Assembly (NCBI GenBank): GCA_029582155.1
Contig: CM055898.1
Location: forward strand, 30,259,745 to 30,323,744
Length of the DNA: 64,000 bases
Direction: 5' to 3'
From: Panopea generosa
Taxonomy: Eukaryota; Mollusca; Bivalvia; Adapedonta; Hiatellidae
Each line of letters begins with the position of its first letter. Position 1 is the first letter of the stretch. Of this stretch, positions 1 to 13,000 are shown piece after piece. A model generated the notes under the pieces. That model searched no databases. It was not told the DNA's origin and worked only from the letters and a program-made list of their open reading frames with translations. Made by a program: the position numbers and the translations under genes.

Positions 1-472
1 AGGTGCGTCATTGCTTAAATCAATGTTCCAAATTCTTGTTTTACACATTTTTTTTTTTAAAATTAAAATCAAATCATTTTCTGAATTTGTGTCACATTTT
101 TTATCAATATGTATATAAATGTATATATTTTTTGCTCTATTTATTGATAACTGAAATGTCTACAATATTTTTGAAAAGAGCGATCATCTTGCCATCATTA
201 ATATTTTAAAGGAACTTGTCTTTATTATTTATGCCTGTATTTTACATGTGATTCTTTTAATAAAGCATATAATTATATATATAAGAACTTTTTATTTTTT
301 TCAAATATATCTTGCAATTAATTAATATATAAAAAGTATATATATATATATATATAGTTATTATACTCATAGCCCATTATTATTGTGTTTTTGTCTCGCC
401 GCCACAAAGGAGCAAAGGCAAAATTAAGGTGTTGCTTTTTCGGAGGCAGCAGGTGGGGCGTCAAATATTTAT
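1..472. other. AT-rich noncoding sequence
   Basis: No gene is seen. It contains poly-T tracts and a TA microsatellite at about 337-356. The short ORF at the start is low complexity. Confidence 0.6.
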
Positions 473-775
473 ATTTAGCTCCAATGTTAAGTTTTTCGTT
501 TTTACACTATTTCTCAACAAGTACGAATGCTAGGACACTCATACATGGATCATAGTAACAACTAACACCCTGCATCACATTATATACTGCAGATGCTGAG
601 TATGACCTATATTTCATGGTCCATTGACATTGTTTGATGCTGAATTTTGCATTTACCTCCAACATTAAGTTTTCATATTTACACTATTTTTTAATAAGTA
701 CTAGTGCTAGGACACTCATACTTGGATCATAGTTACAACTAACGCCCTGCATTATATAATGTAATGCTGAGTACC
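473..775 (+). repeat. Two tandem copies of a 177-bp unit
   Basis: The block with GCTAGGACACTCATA and TGGATCATAG occurs near 530-550 and again near 707-727, with a constant 177-bp offset. The flanking sequence also matches. The copies are diverged. Confidence 0.8.
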
Positions 776-1249
776 TTTTTTTTTATATTTATTTAAAAAA
801 AAAAATGCTTTTTTTTTGTTTTTTTTTTGTTTTTATTTATTTATTTTTTTAAATTTTTATTTATTTAATTTTTTTTTTTTTAAATATGTTTTACTTAGAA
901 ATACTATTGAAAGTTTATTTCTTATTTTTTTAGATATGTTTTACTTAGAAATACTGGTTAAAGTTTTGTGTGCAACTACCATCAAGTTCATATCTCAAAA
1001 ATCACTTAATTAATGTATTTGATCGAAACTTCACACAATACTTCCTACAATATTTCTTAGTCATTAAACTAACTACATTAACCAAGTTATATAACTCTTG
1101 CGAGACATATCATTCGCGAAATTCTTGTTGTCATTGTATGTTAATTTTTTTCTCTCCCATGTGTGTATTAACGGTCAAATAAGACACAGTGAGACATATC
1201 ATTCCGCAGAATTGTTTTTTTTTTTCCTTTTTTTAATTGCTATAAATAT

Positions 1250-1298
<49 letters not shown>

Positions 1299-1605
1299 GG
1301 AGATAATTAGATATATATTAATTCATTGTATCTGTTATGATCCAACGGGTTTATAAATCTGTCCTTTATATAGCATGTGAGTAGTCATGAATCTTTAACT
1401 TGAGCCTACTCATAGAAAGCTATCAGTTCATGTATATAAATTTGTCCACCCTGTCCAGATGTGTTGCATGTAATTCCATAGTATATAAGTCATGGTCAAC
1501 ACCAAATTTATTGGTTTGGCAGAGGCCTTGATATTGTGTCTATGGTTTGCATTGTGGCTAGGTACTTGCCGAATTTGTATTGTGTACATTTCAACACAGA
1601 TGTAT
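776..1605. other. Low-complexity AT-rich interval
   Basis: Poly-T/A tracts fill 777-875. A short duplicated segment (ATATGTTTTACTTAGAAATACT) lies at about 884 and 934. A (TA)n microsatellite runs from about 1256 to 1295. No coding potential is seen. Confidence 0.6.
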
Positions 1606-1812
1606 ATTGCTAGATTATCATCCCTACCCGCCCCCCTCATTTTCATACTGCCTTGACCCTTTTTATTTTGATAAAAAAAAATTTTTTATATAATAATATA
1701 TATATATTTTTCTAAAACAACATTTTTTTTTTAAAAAAATAATAATAAATAGTATCCTCCCCCTCCCCACCATCCCCTTTTTAAGAAAAACTTGGATGAT
1801 AATCTAGCAATT
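1606..1812. mobile_element. MITE-like inverted-repeat element, family Q copy 1
   Basis: The ends GCTAGATTATCATCC and GGATGATAATCTAGC are reverse complements, around an AT-rich centre. Related copies lie at 4656-4866 and 45116-45340. Confidence 0.7.
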
Positions 1813-2539
1813 AATTTAAAATATTGGACTTTATAATGTGTTAAAATGTAATAAAATTTTAATTCTGTTATTTTTCACTCATAATCATGCCCCAGATTAA
1901 TTATGTATTGATAAAAAAAACCAGGTGAGATCAGTGAACATGAAAACTGAGAACGTTGACAGTTTGGACATGTTGAAAACTGTCAATTCTTGCTGCATTA
2001 TGTACTAAGCCATCATTTGTGAAATTTCAGTTCATTATAAGCACTTGAGTAAATAAAAGCTTAAACTTGATCTGTAGATGTGAAAGTTTATGTGATGATA
2101 AACTATATAATGTGCTTAAATCCAAAGTACTTTCTTCTTTATTCTGTATTGTAATTTTGGGTTGTTTCATTTGTCTGATCACGGAGGATCATTGATTGTT
2201 ACTGATTTTTTTTTTCTGTGTTAATTGTTGGAAACTAATGAAAAGTTGAATAATACAACTAAAACATATAATTATGATGTACCAATTCATGCAGAGGTAA
2301 GATTTGTTTACATGACTGTTTGTACTTTTTTGTTCATTTCAGCAGTGTATTTTTTTTTAAAATTTTTAGGATTTTGGTGCAGGGAAAGTGGTGATACAAA
2401 TCATGTTTTTTGAGGGGATGTAGGTATACAATTTTAGGAAAGGGAGAAGTTACTATATATAAACATTTGGCCATTTTAGGGAGGGGTGTGTGTAGTGTAA
2501 GGCCCCCTATCCCTGGATCTGCAAGTGCATCTTTCTAAA
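1813..2539. other. Noncoding interval upstream of TUB
   Basis: No gene is recognised. A donor-like AG|GTAAGA occurs at about 2296, but it has no supported coding exon. It could be a 5' UTR exon of TUB, without evidence. Confidence 0.4.
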
Positions 2540-3021
2540 TAGTAGTAATGGGAATCGGTTGATATTTTCACAATCGATTATCGGTTACACTCGGTTTGTT
2601 TCAACTAATTGATAATCGGATAATCGGCCGATGTGGGAAGTAGTGATAAAGGGCCATTAAATTTGCATTTAAAATAGAATGAGAGAGAGATCACTTGTCT
2701 TTATGTCTGTAATATGTGCGATTCAAATAAGCTATTAATTCATTTACTTCACCTTTGTAAAAAGCATTCGAAGAGAACATGATAAAGATGGAGACAAAGA
2801 TATATGAAAAAATCAAATATGTATTGAAAATCAGTTAGGTTTAGATTACTTGAGTTTCCCATGTATACCGGTTATCTAACATAAATTATCTGACAGTAAG
2901 AAAATAATCATAAAAGTCACTGTGCAGCAGCGACAATTGATTGTTAACAAACACAATCAATTATCGCCAACTCAAACCTACCAATTATTGATAGTCTGAA
3001 ACAATCGGAATACCACTACTA
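2540..3021. mobile_element. MITE-like element with TAGTAGT ends
   Basis: The left end TAGTAGTAATGGGAATCGG and the right end, which reads TAGTAGTGGTATTCCGAT on the - strand, form imperfect inverted repeats. Inner sequence has several ATCGATTATCGG-like motifs. No transposase is present. Confidence 0.55.
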
Positions 3022-3425
3022 AATTGGCATGTTATGATATTGACACTGGGCTACAAAGTGTTGGGTATAATCTAGTCCGACTATGGGACCCACAGTCCAC
3101 AATTTCTCACATACAGAACAAATAATTAGCTTCGTTAAAGAGCTTTTAAACTGTTATTCATTACCTTGATTGTATATTGTGAATAAAATTGTTTTAAATC
3201 ATTAAAAGTTTATTTTATATTTCTTTTCAATTGTTTACGTTATTTATGTTTCTTAGCCATTGATGAAGTCATATTTCATTGATTGATACAAGCCATACAA
3301 TGTGTGATGTCATGAGCATTGGATTTCTGTTACCATGGTTATTTAGTTATAAACATCTTCATTTCTGTACATCTGTAAATCATGTAGTTTAAGTGGCTGC
3401 GAGTTTCAGATAAAATCATACCAGA

Positions 3426-3525
3426 AGTAAATCAGTTTATAAAGAACCTATGTATATACTATTGTAACCATATGAAGTAAATCAGTTTATAAAGAACCTA
3501 TGTATATACTATTGTAACCATATGA
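3426..3525 (+). repeat. Exact tandem duplication of a 50-bp unit
   Basis: Positions 3426-3475 are repeated base for base at 3476-3525 (AGTAAATCAGTTTATAAAGA at each start). The perfect identity suggests a recent event. Confidence 0.95.
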
Positions 3526-4000
3526 GAAGGAACTGTTTGTAGTTTCTCTGATACTTTTTACTTTTTTTTCAGGTAATCTTTGTGTGTCATGTCTCTTTTT
3601 GTGGGATATTGGGTTTCCATAGTGTTGAATATTTTCATTAAGAAAAAACAATGAGAAAAGCAGATACAAAATTGAAATATTTTGCGTGGGGGTGGGGTGG
3701 AATTGTAGCTATTTCTACTTTATACTTTAATTGTCAGGTTATAATAAACTTAACTGTTTTAATTGTATATGAGATTATTCTTTAGAGAAGAAAAAAATGC
3801 TTAATTTAGAAGCATACCCACCACTCTTTCTCAATGCTCTGTCTCTCAAAAATTAATACATTGTTTTAATTGTCTTCAGAACAAAAATCGATTTCAGCAG
3901 ATTTTCTAAGTAATCGTAAACACTGTATGTATACTTGTATTTATTAAATAAATAACGAGTCCATGACTGATTACCAAGTGTTTTATTGTTCTATTTCCAG
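3526..4000. other. Noncoding interval directly before TUB exon 1
   Basis: It ends in the exon 1 acceptor. Nothing resembling a promoter or a first exon could be supported. Confidence 0.5.
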
Positions 4001-4057
4001 ACCAACAGAACCTGTGACCCACAGTGGACAGTGGAACATGAGTGGGCCACCAGGAAG
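4001..4057 (+). CDS. TUB: TUB exon 1 as recognised (contains probable ATG at 4038)
   Basis: A good acceptor (TTCTATTTCCAG) precedes 4001 and the donor GTAAGA starts at 4058. The ATG at 4038 has A at -3 and encodes MSGPPG plus two bases of a split Ser codon. The frame is also open back to 4001, so an upstream coding exon could extend the protein. Because this exon has an acceptor it cannot be the first exon of its transcript. No convincing partner was found in 1-4000. The 4038 start is my choice for context and because residue 7 onward leads directly into the conserved helix. Confidence 0.75.
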
Positions 4058-7000
4058 GTAAGAAAGGAAAAAAAATGAAATATTGAAATTATTTATTGAC
4101 AATTGTGTTTCTCGTCTGCTGTCATTTTTTTTAAATAACAATTATAATATATTAACTTTTCGGGTAGTTTAACCCTTTACTCCATAGATACGCGTTTTCC
4201 CACATCAATCACAGAATGCCTTTGAAAACAGTGCAGGAAGAGTTCAGATTGCTCGTGAACACTTCCTGCACTGTTTTCCACTCTGTCAGTTAATATAAAC
4301 ATAATTCATCCATTGCTGATATGTGAAGAATTAATGCTTTCAATATTAAAGGTGTCCAAAGGCGTCAATATGAAGTAAAGGGTTAAGACACTGTGTGAAG
4401 GTCACTTACCAGTACCATTTGCTGCTAAGGTCATGGATTTAAGTGTTCTACTCAGATTTATTCTGAGATCTTCCTCCATCAATAAAACTGAGTGAAGATC
4501 ACTTACCTTTCACTACTGGGGTCGCGGGTATAAGGTCCTACTCAGTTCATAAACTTTATATGAGAAAATTTACCAGTTACTTATGGACGGAGGGTAGCTT
4601 AACTCAAGATTCATTCTAAGGTCTTCCCCATCTAGTAAAACTGGATATGCCATATAAGGCCATTATAAATTAATTGCTAATTATCATCCAAATTTTTCTT
4701 AAAAACGGGGAGTGCGGGAGGATTTTATTTTTTTAATTTTTTGTTGTTTTTTTTTATAATTTTTTATATATATTTTTTTTTTATGAAAATAAAAAGGGTC
4801 GGAGTGGCATGAAAATCAGGGGGCAGGCGGGGATGATAATCTAGCAATTAATTTATTATGGCCTTACCCCGGTAAAGTGCTGAAAATAGTGAAGTATATT
4901 ACAGTTTATCATAACATCTGTGACAGTGTGTCTTAGATGCTAAATGTCACAAAGCTGTGAATTATTAGTTTTCTGTAGCTCATGTTTGGCATCTTTTGTG
5001 TCTTATTTTCTATTGAAGTTGGTTATTTGTCGTTATTTATTGTATGAATGGGATGGCAGCAGATGGTTTGTGGCTGTTTGATTTTTATTAACATATATAA
5101 AATATTGATAATATTTTAGTGTTTGCATTCCTCATTATCATGTACTCATGACGAAATGATTAAAGTATTCTCTTTTATATCCCGCCATGCCTTGGCCATG
5201 TTTTTGTTTTAAGCTATTCCTATTTTACATTGATTGTTAAACAAATTCTTATAACTTACGCCAAATCATGCTCGTAATCTTCCCGGGTAGAACCTGGAGT
5301 ACTAAGTACACGTGAATAAAGTGTCTTGCTCAAGGACCCTGTAACACATAGCCATGGTGGAGGATCAATCCCAAGACCCCTTGACCCGATGATCTTCCAC
5401 TTCTTAGTACTTAGCTTAGTACTAGCTTAGTACTGGTTCTACCAACAAATTATGCAAATATATAAGTTTAAAGTTAAACTAAGTTACTTAAATACATTGA
5501 ACTACTTAGCTACTTATATACTGTATCACTTAACATAGAATATTAAGCAAGGTTCTGTCTCATATATAAATAATTCTTTAAATAGAAGTTTATTTTAGAA
5601 TTTAAATCTTTGAAAACTTGCGAATGTGTACAGGCCATATTGCTATAAATTGAAAGTTAGATACATGTATTCATATCAAGAAAGAGTATGGTTTTATTTA
5701 TTTTATGTATCTCTGCATAATTATATTCAACTGACTAGTATAATGCTATAAATAAAAATTATATATGCTAAATTCACTGATTTTGTTATGTGATTAATAT
5801 TACATGGCTTTGTGATCCTACTTTAACCCTTTACTTCATATAGACGTCTTTGGACACCTCTAATATAGATGCATTTGGACACCCGATATAGAAGGCTTTT
5901 GAATTATTGGGAGAATTATGTTTATATTAACTGTCAGAGTGGAAAACAGTGCAGGAAGTGTTCAGATTGCTCGTTACGAGCAATCTGAACTCTTCCTGCA
6001 CTGTTTTCAAAAGCCTTCTGTGATTGGTGCGGGAAAACGTGTATCTATGGAGTAAAGGGTTAAAATGAAATAATTATCAATGATTGCAAAAGGTGATGGT
6101 AAAACATAAATATACATGTGTGTAATTGCAGCGTCCAAGATGACTATCAACAGATGAAAATGCAGGAAAAACTACAAAATGAGGTTTGTTTTATTTGTTT
6201 CCTCCAATCTTGGGTTAAAAAATCCTTTGTACACATACCCTTGCATGAACTTTCAATATACTGTATATAATAGTGGGGCAGTGGATAGTGTGTTGGCCTC
6301 TCACATCACAGATAGAGTTTTCAATCCCAGACTCAACCCTTCTAAAATTACTTGGTACTGGTTCTATCCTGGAAACAGACTCTAGAGCGATTCATGTCAT
6401 CTCTATGCTATCTACACAACTGAGCTTAAAATAAACAGAAGGAAAATATTAAAATTGGAGAATCCTCCGTGGCCGAGTGGTCTCAGGCGCCATCTCAAGA
6501 TCACTTACCTTTCACTGCTAAGGTCATAGGTTTGAGTCCCGCTCGCCCCAAAAACTTTAAGTGAGAAAGTTTCCAGTAACTCACGGAAGGACAGTGGTTC
6601 TACTCAGTCTCCGGTAAAACTGGATAACCTGAAATGTGTTGAAAATGGCATTAAACCCCATTCAAAAAAAAAATTAAAAAAATAATTAAAATTGGTAGCA
6701 TCCGAGAAGAAAACCAGTCATCTCTTTAATGTTGTAGTCAAACATTTTTGCCATTTTTGGAGTGTAGGGCAATATTGACTATTTGGACATGATCCCTCTG
6801 ATGGTTTTTACAGGCAGAAAAAATCAAATTAATAATGTATCAGGCATGAAATAGTTATAGCTGTTTATCCATGAATAGAACATAAATTTAATCCTCAAAC
6901 TTACTTTTCTAGTGAATTATTTATCCATTTTCTCAACTTCAGGCAGTGTTATCTATTTTTTTACACTTCAAATATTACAAAATAAGTGGACTAGAGTATG

Positions 7001-10000
7001 AAACAATGACTAAGTCTAACATTCAACTGAATTACTCTATGAACTGTGAGTATGTACACCATACTTAGTTGATTTGTTTGAATGTTAAGTGGCTTTATTA
7101 TGCAGTTAATGGCTTACAATCGGTTAACCTAACCACTACTTCCTGAGATGGTTAACGAGTACTCGAGCACACCCATTGCCATGAGTAACTGATAAGTTTC
7201 TCACATGAATCAGCGATGAGAGACGAAGGACAATGAGACACAATGTCATATATTATTCATCACAGAGACTGTGGCCGGGTTGGGATTCAAACTCACAATC
7301 CCTGGAATGATATTCAGACACATTGCTGACTGAGCTTAGATCGGGTCAGGCTAGTAAAATGAATATCTGATGAAAAAATTGGACTTGTTACAGTCATCTC
7401 AAGGGACATGTACGTGTTTGGTCTGCTCATAAAATATTCAATGAAGTCAATGCTTCTACAGAGAAACAATTTCCTTATATAAAGATATGAGAGAAAAAAA
7501 GAAGAGAAGATTGGAATATAAAAACTATATTATATGCCATCTTCTGTGGCTTTGAGGTTAAGCGTGCACCTTGGAAACAGTAGGTCGAAGGTTTGAATCC
7601 TGCTGGAAGCACTTGATTTATTTCTGATGTGGCCGTTTGCTAACCCAGTAGTTAGTTTATTGAGGGGTACTTAACTACCTACAACATAAGGTTCTCTCAT
7701 AAGCCTGTTGTGGCTGGCCCTTTCAATAGATGTGTCACTATAATAATCAAACACAAAACTCATATTATACTACATTGTATATATAAATTTTGATGACGAA
7801 AGTGAGTAAATATGTATTTAAACTTGAAAGTCCTGAAAAACAATCTTATTGTTATCCGTAATATCCACTTCTTAATAATTTTTTTACGTGCCATGTTTAC
7901 AGCGCCGGCGTATAGAGGCGGAGAGAAAGAAGAAGCGCCAACAATCCACAATGATTCTTCCCAACACAGATGGCAGGCCTTCGTCTGGCCATCGTAAAGG
8001 TAAAGAGGAATCGCGTCCGATACTGAAGAATGACGCATCATCCAAACCATCAACGCCCAACAGTTTTGGTAAGTAAAGAGATCCAAGTTACTGATCTTTC
8101 ATCAAATCATTAAAGAAGTCACTGACCAAAATAATTAGTAATCTTACTGTAGATAATAAGTGATTTATGAAATTAAAATAAAAGTTTTTTTTATTAATTA
8201 CAATTTCTCGAGACTTAGGTATAAAAATATTAAATTCAATTGTTTTAGCTGTACTGGCAAGGATAATCAATCAGGCTAAAGTGGCGGTAATTTGTCTGTC
8301 AGTCTGAATACTTCATATCCAACAAAAGCCTTTTTTTACTGGATTTTTATAAAGCTTTGTTTATAATATATATATACCATTAAACCTCTCGACAAATTTG
8401 AAAACCAGTCCATTTCAAGCACCACAAGCTCAGTCATATGCCGTTAAAATTGTTAATAAAATATCTCTTTCTTTGTGTTTATAATCATAAAGCAGTTAAA
8501 ATTTTGATTATATTCTTACTAAACCTTGGATGTATTGTATACAATCAGCTAAAAATCTCTAGTCATTTTTTACTGGTAGGCACTTCCCTTGAATCATTGG
8601 CAATGCCACGTTTTCATTTGTCGTTTCCCTCGTAAGAATTACTTATTTAAAGATAGCCTCACAGTGTCTTATGATTATTGGCCGTGACTTTTGTTCCACA
8701 GCCATGATACTCACACCTGAATATATTATGTGGAACAGAAATACTTTTGAGAAAAGGCTAGAAAAAAAAACTATTAAAAAATAAATCTGTTATTATGCTT
8801 TTTCTCTTTTCTATTGTCATGCACCTGTAGATAGCAATTTCTTCTATTTATTTTTTTTTTTTACTGGATTTAATGCCATTTTCAACACATTTCAGGTTAT
8901 ATAATATGGAACATTCAGTTTTACTGGTGGAGAAAGACCTCAAAATAAATCTGAGTAGAATCACCGTCCTTCCGCAAATAACTGGCCAACTTTCTCGCCT
9001 AAAGTTTATGGACTGAACACATACCTACGTCCTCAGTGGTGAGAAATAAGTGATCTTGAGATGGCGCCATAGACCACTCATCCCTGAAGAGCCCCTCATA
9101 GCCCTTTACTCCATAGATATGCGTTTTCCCGCACCAATCAAGAAGGCCTTGGAAAACAGTGCAGGAAAAGTTCAGATTGCTTGTTTTCCACTCTGTCAGT
9201 TAATATAATAATTCACCCTATAATTCAAAAGCCTTCTACATAAGGTGACCAAAGCCTTCTTTATTAGAGGTGTCCAAAGTCGTCAATATCAGAGGCATCC
9301 AAAGGCGTCTTTATGAAGTAAAGGGATAGATAGCAAATGTGTTATAACTGCTTTTTATTGATGTTTTGTAATGGATTTTATTTAAATTACAAACTTGTGT
9401 TATTTATGTAAGCTTATTTTGTGCCTTTAGATTCTCTGCTTAAGGATAAAAATATACACATGGTTTATCATGGTAGTACAGGTAGTCAAGAGTTGTGTTT
9501 ATTGGGCCAAATCACGTTTATTGTTTGTGCAAGGGCTGTTGAAAAAGAAATGTCACTTTTCTTTTATTACATGTCTATGAATGTGACATTGCAATGTCTT
9601 ATCTAGATTTTATGAAAGCTTGTGTGCGCATTCATGCAAATCTCACAAAACCATTTTAGTTCTCTTTATCTTTATTCATCTCTTGAATACAAATCAAATT
9701 TAATGCTGAAATGAAATACTTAACAAAATGAGACCATTCCCAGAAACCTGTGTCTAAAGGGAGGATATCAGGGACAAATGCTAAAAAATGCCTTAAAAAG
9801 TAGCAGGATTGTTAAAATGGACATAAAGCATAAACAATATTTGAATGGTGACAAAATAGATATTTAAATTAGAGTGGTAAACTTGAAACGAAACCCCCAT
9901 TCTGAAAAATAGACTGCACTTAAATACTGCTTGATGACTTTCACATCATCATTCAGACTTTTCCTAAGATGGAACACTCCTTGTTAACCGGTATAACGGA

Positions 10001-13000
10001 TCAAATTGAAATCAAAATGAAATCACATGACTCATTTGATACGTGACAGTGTATGTCGCGGAAAATCTATTTTAGTCTAACCTAGACATGTAGCCAAAGT
10101 TGGGCAATCCCTTTTCAATATATTGTTTTGGCATGTTTAAAAAGGTAACCTTTTGGCAATGCGGGTCAGTGAGTATATATAGGTATGATATAGTGGAACA
10201 TTTAGAAAAATTCTGATAAATTCCCTTTAAAACTATTGAGGTTTCTTTAGTGACATTACTTATTGAACAACCATTGCACTTTTTATCAAACAACCTTCTT
10301 GCATTAGTGTTATTGAAGAACACTTTTGTATTACTGTTATTGAAAAACCCTCTTGTATTAGTGTTATTGAACAACCCTGTTGTATTTCAAAATATGTTTA
10401 CACAATGGCATATACAGTAAAACCTGTATTAAGCAGCCACATTTGCTATTTCCCATTTCAATGCTTTCAGAGCAAATAAACCTGTATTAAGCAACAACCT
10501 GTCTTTTGCACCTTCCCCTGACTGGCTGCTTAAGACAGGTTTGACTGTAAATTGTTATATTTCATAGTTGTGTTTTAAATTCTTTGTATATCTGTTTCAA
10601 AGGTACTCATTAGTTTAAAGGCATGTGCATGATTTTGGACATGATTTTGTTTACTTTGAATTCTGCTGTCATGTTCACAAGAGGCACATATACCATGAAT
10701 GTTTCCTGAGATACACTGTAGAGTTAATACAGTACCTAATATTTTGATGGTTAATTTAATAGGTTTGTGTCTAACATATCAATATATTGCATTGCATGAG
10801 CAGTAAGTCTTTTAAGCATTTCTGCTTAAAGTTATGTTTAATTGTTTTTTGAATGCATCAGTTTCTCTGATTTAATTAATTAAACTTTAATAAAATTAAT
10901 TTTTTAAAAAGTTATGCTGAATACATTACAATTAATGATTGTAAGATTTATGAATATTAAGTGCCTGACAATTAAAAGATATAGCTAAAAAGCATTTTTT
11001 GTAGAGTGTCTTTAAAGCTTGATTTTTCAGACTTTGTTTATCACAATGGTGACAGTTTGACATTCAGTCAAACTATATACTCCACAGTACTGGTTTAGAT
11101 GCTTGGTCCAGCTGTTATGCATGCTTGTGTATTCACACAAAATCTTGTGAAATTTCATTTAAAAATATTCTAACTTTCTAGTCATCTAAGAAATACAAAT
11201 TACAAAATGAGACCATTCCCAGCAAATTGTGTTTACAATTGTTGAAAACTTATGATTACAAAATGTGTATACTGCAATGTAAAAATCAAGGGAAGTACTT
11301 GAAAGTCTACTCCAAACTGCAATATTTTAATTTCAAGATCATTTTGCATGTTTTAAACATTATAAAACATCTAAGGTGACATATGCTTTACATTTTATGT
11401 AAAAGAAATGAGTTGCCTGTGAAATTTGAATGATTAATTTGCCAAACTATTAATTCTTCGCATGCTATTTCCAAAACATATAATTCGATAAATTCGATAT
11501 CAATCTTTTTTTAAAACGGTAAATAGAAACTTTTACTTTTGAAAATATGCAGTCCGATATAATGTGGAATTCGTTATAACGCATTTTTTCTGTGGCTACC
11601 AAATTTAAAATTGATATTTTGAATCAGATTTATTAAAAACTTGCGGCATAATAATTGATCGAAAGGCTCAACTAAATCGCTAAGTGTGTGGGCTCATTAT
11701 GTTGTTCAAACTGTAATCATGTATTTTGCATCAATTACACTTTGATAATCCTGACTGAAATGATAACAACTTGATATTGTTATAAACAACATCGCTTTTT
11801 ATTGATTTACACCGACAAACAATGGTCTGTTATATTCATCACACATTGTCATGTGTTTGTTTACAATACTACAACCGGATATAGTATTGCCAAAATAGTG
11901 AAGCGCAGTTCACCTTTGGATATTGATGACGCAGTTTTGCTTATAAAGCGTTTTCATTCGGTGGATCCCGGCAACCACCTCAGTGCAGTTTTACAGAAAA
12001 AAACTATTTTAAACGGGCAAAATCAATGCAAAGGTGTTGGCACAACAGCAAAGATTTAGAAAATTGGCAATTAGATAGGCATAAAATAATAGTTATGAGT
12101 TAGTTGTGAGTGTACTGGATATATTTGTTTATTTCGTTGCCTTTGGAGATTGCGTAACATTTCAACAAAATTAGAAACAAATATGGGGCTAATGTATATA
12201 CAGAATGCGCTTAACTGTATTGTAGGGTTGAAAAACCTTCTGTCTTAGATTATTTTATGGTATTTGTTTTTCTTTTAATCATTTTCTATAGGTTTTGTAC
12301 TGATATTATTGTTACATCCTGACATTTGTATCATACAGAGTAAATGTTTTTTGAGGATTGTTGAGGATTTTTATGAATTAATCAATTAAAAACATTATTG
12401 CCCTTCTTTTAGAATATCTGGGACCTGCCAGCTATGATAGTGATGGTCGTATTTTGGATGGGCCAAACACGAAGATCAAGATCAATGATGCCACTGTGTC
12501 GAGTTGCAGTGACGGAACAGACAGTGATGACATTCCAACAATAGAAACTGAAGGTGTGTAATGAAACCATGGCAACACATAGATATTTATAATCCTGTAT
12601 TACATGATAAGTTACGATGCCACTGAATGTAACCTATTTTAAGTTATACACATGTATATGTGCTGTTCACAACTAAAGAACACTTGTGACTTTTGACCTT
12701 TTAACAAAAAAAAAAGAAAGAAAAAAGAAATGGCCATGCTTTCCATGGGTTGCATCTTGTCAAGTCTTGTCAGAATCTATCAAAAGAGAATCTGAGTTAT
12801 TTAACAGAAACCAGTTACTGTTTTTAGAAACATTGACTTGACCTTTAAACAAAAACTTAACAATGTTAATATTTCTTACTTTGAGCTGCAACTGGTAAAT
12901 TTCATAGGAGTCCGAGATCCAGACAATATTTTCAAGCTGTCAAGCAAAATTGGAAATAGGTTTTTTCTTTGGCACATCCTTATATCTGCCTGGATTTAAA

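Noticed and set aside
2225..2413. Possible upstream TUB exon ending at AG|GTAAGA
   Set aside because: No acceptor or initiating ATG gives a frame that fits the exon 1 phase, and ATGs nearby stop quickly. It remains only a weak UTR candidate.
6459..6560. Possible Leu/Ser tRNA gene
   Set aside because: The A and B boxes belong to a SINE head: it is followed by a non-tRNA body, an A-rich tail and target duplications. The same applies to other tRNA-like heads in the window.
7760..8086. 108-codon antisense ORF
   Set aside because: It is the shadow of exon 3, which has matching splice phases and tubby similarity.
11802..12059. 85-codon ORF in intron 3
   Set aside because: It has no recognisable domain and lies in sequence that looks like a decayed DNA transposon; no fitting acceptor and donor pair was found.
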